Positions 63,346-64,000 of a DNA stretch of 64,000 nucleotides are shown piece by piece. The DNA comes from Palsa-744 sp963734815 (GTDB lineage: Bacteria; Actinomycetota; Thermoleophilia; Solirubrobacterales; Solirubrobacteraceae). Location: assembly GCA_963734815.1 (NCBI GenBank), contig CAVTIH010000002.1, positions 744,001-808,000 of the forward strand, written 5' to 3'. The notes beneath the pieces were generated by a model, which saw only the letters and a program-made list of their open reading frames with translations, was not told where the DNA came from and did no database searches. Positions within the stretch are counted from its first letter, which is position 1, and each line of letters opens with the position of its first letter. A program made the position numbers and the translations under genes.

Positions 63346-64000
63346 TCAACACGGAGGTGCCGTGGCGCCCCCGCCCGCAGCCTCGCCGGTGCCCGCACGC
63401 GCCGCACTCGCACCCGCACCCGCACCCGCACCCGCACGGTTGTAGGCGGTTGCGGCCTCACGCAAGCCTTCGCCACGATCCGGGCGCAGCGTCGCGGTGA
63501 CGTGGCGCCAATAGCGATTGGCATCCCGCCCGCCCACGTGACCCGGCAGCATGAGCGCGATGAGCGCACGCACAGCGTAGGACCAGGCGGTCAGCCAGCG
63601 CACCGCGCGCGCGGCGGCGGGGGAGTGGTGCTTGCGCATGTAGAGATCGCGGTTGCGCGCCATTTCGACGATCCGGCGCTCGGGCACGGCGCCCGTCGCG
63701 AGCTGCTCGTGATGGATCGCGCGCGCCCCCGGCACATACAGGCTGCGCCAGCCGGCGTCGCGCAGGCGCCGGGCGAAGTCGACCTCGTCGGAGTAGACGA
63801 AGAAGTCGGGGTCCATGTAGTCGACCCGCGCCGCCGCGTCGCGCCGCACGAGCAGCGCCGAGGACTGGCACCAATCCACCTCACGGGTGTGCTCGCCCCC
63901 ACTCTGCACCGTGTACAGCCGATGGGCGAACACCGCCCCGGCGAGCGCGGTCGCGACCGTCGGAAAGCGCCACGCGCACGGCTGCGCGCTACCGTCCGGC
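63346..64000 (-). CDS. Glycosyltransferase family 2, rhamnosyltransferase-like (partial)
   Basis: At least 218 residues; the start is beyond the right edge. Visible are the DxD-downstream part of a GT2 enzyme: DGSAQPCAWRFPTVATAL, HTREVDWCQSSALLVRRDAA, FFVYSDEVDFARRLRDAGW (acid-rich catalytic region) and RAIHHEQLATGAVPERRI, RNRDLYMRKHHSP. These match the group that adds rhamnose or related sugars to cell-surface glycans. The C-terminal ~30 residues are an Ala/Gly-rich low-complexity tail coded partly by hexanucleotide repeats. Co-directional with the GT2 gene after it (60 bases), so part of the same glycan operon. Confidence 0.87.
   Translation of the reverse strand, partial: PDGSAQPCAWRFPTVATALAGAVFAHRLYTVQSGGEHTREVDWCQSSALLVRRDAAARVDYMDPDFFVYSDEVDFARRLRDAGWRSLYVPGARAIHHEQLATGAVPERRIVEMARNRDLYMRKHHSPAAARAVRWLTAWSYAVRALIALMLPGHVGGRDANRYWRHVTATLRPDRGEGLREAATAYNRAGAGAGAGASAARAGTGEAAGGGATAPPC
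63404..63439. repeat. Hexanucleotide tandem repeat in the glycosyltransferase tail
   Basis: Six successive GCACCC-type hexamers, the outer two imperfect, encode alternating Gly-Ala residues in the C-terminal tail. Changes in copy number keep the frame. Confidence 0.85.

Overview
The window is high-GC DNA from an actinobacterium. The gene set suggests a soil member of the Thermoleophilia (Solirubrobacterales-like): large secreted NHL/fibronectin/beta-propeller proteins with Lys/Arg-rich tails, an LmbU-like regulator, a SigB-type partner-switching set, DNA ligase D, an actinobacterial-type SOS box and a GGDEF protein. This placement is inferred from gene style; no rRNA or other marker gene is present.

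Layout. (1) 1-10007, minus strand: a modular type I polyketide synthase gene running off the left edge. It has a KSQ loading module, one fully reducing module and the start of a second extension module. The leftmost ~4 kb differs sharply in codon use. A divergent MMPL/RND-type transporter (10513-12726) is a likely export partner. (2) 12982-21946, minus strand: a small secreted protein, then a tightly coupled four-gene operon: LmbU-like regulator with a Zn-ribbon tail, short secreted protein, giant NHL/Fn3/beta-propeller protein, giant secreted repeat protein. A paralogous pair lies at 45203-52791 behind a frameshifted TetR-like gene. (3) 22203-29160: PucR-like regulator, biotin genes bioB-bioF-bioD with bioA facing them, and a 59-residue rubredoxin. 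(4) 29207-35619: NUDIX, GH15 trehalase/glucoamylase-like, MBL-fold, GGDEF and alpha/beta hydrolase genes.

(5) 35761-43228: a stress-signalling block with a YCII protein, a SigB/SigF-type sigma factor, an RsbW-like kinase with a duplicated ATPase fold, DNA ligase D, an RsbU-like GAF-PAS-GAF-PP2C phosphatase, an RsbV-like STAS protein and a small membrane protein. Matching GTGY-N16/17-GGGTAG elements precede the sigma gene and the membrane protein. (6) 43331-45146: an AbiE-like toxin-antitoxin pair that appears leaderless, preceded by a 104-bp duplicate of part of the antitoxin and a decayed C-terminus of a surface protein. (7) 52898-60831: regulator relic, membrane protein, acyl-CoA carboxylase carboxyltransferase, RibD-like reductase, an SPL-like radical SAM gene with an SOS box, DUF3800 protein and an odd medium-chain dehydrogenase. 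(8) 60908-64000: a glycan locus with a polytopic membrane protein and two GT2 glycosyltransferases, the last running off the right edge.

Two gene breaks (the TetR gene and the surface-protein relic) both fall in 5-base G/C homopolymers, so sequencing error must be excluded. No tRNA, rRNA, CRISPR array or intact insertion sequence was recognised.
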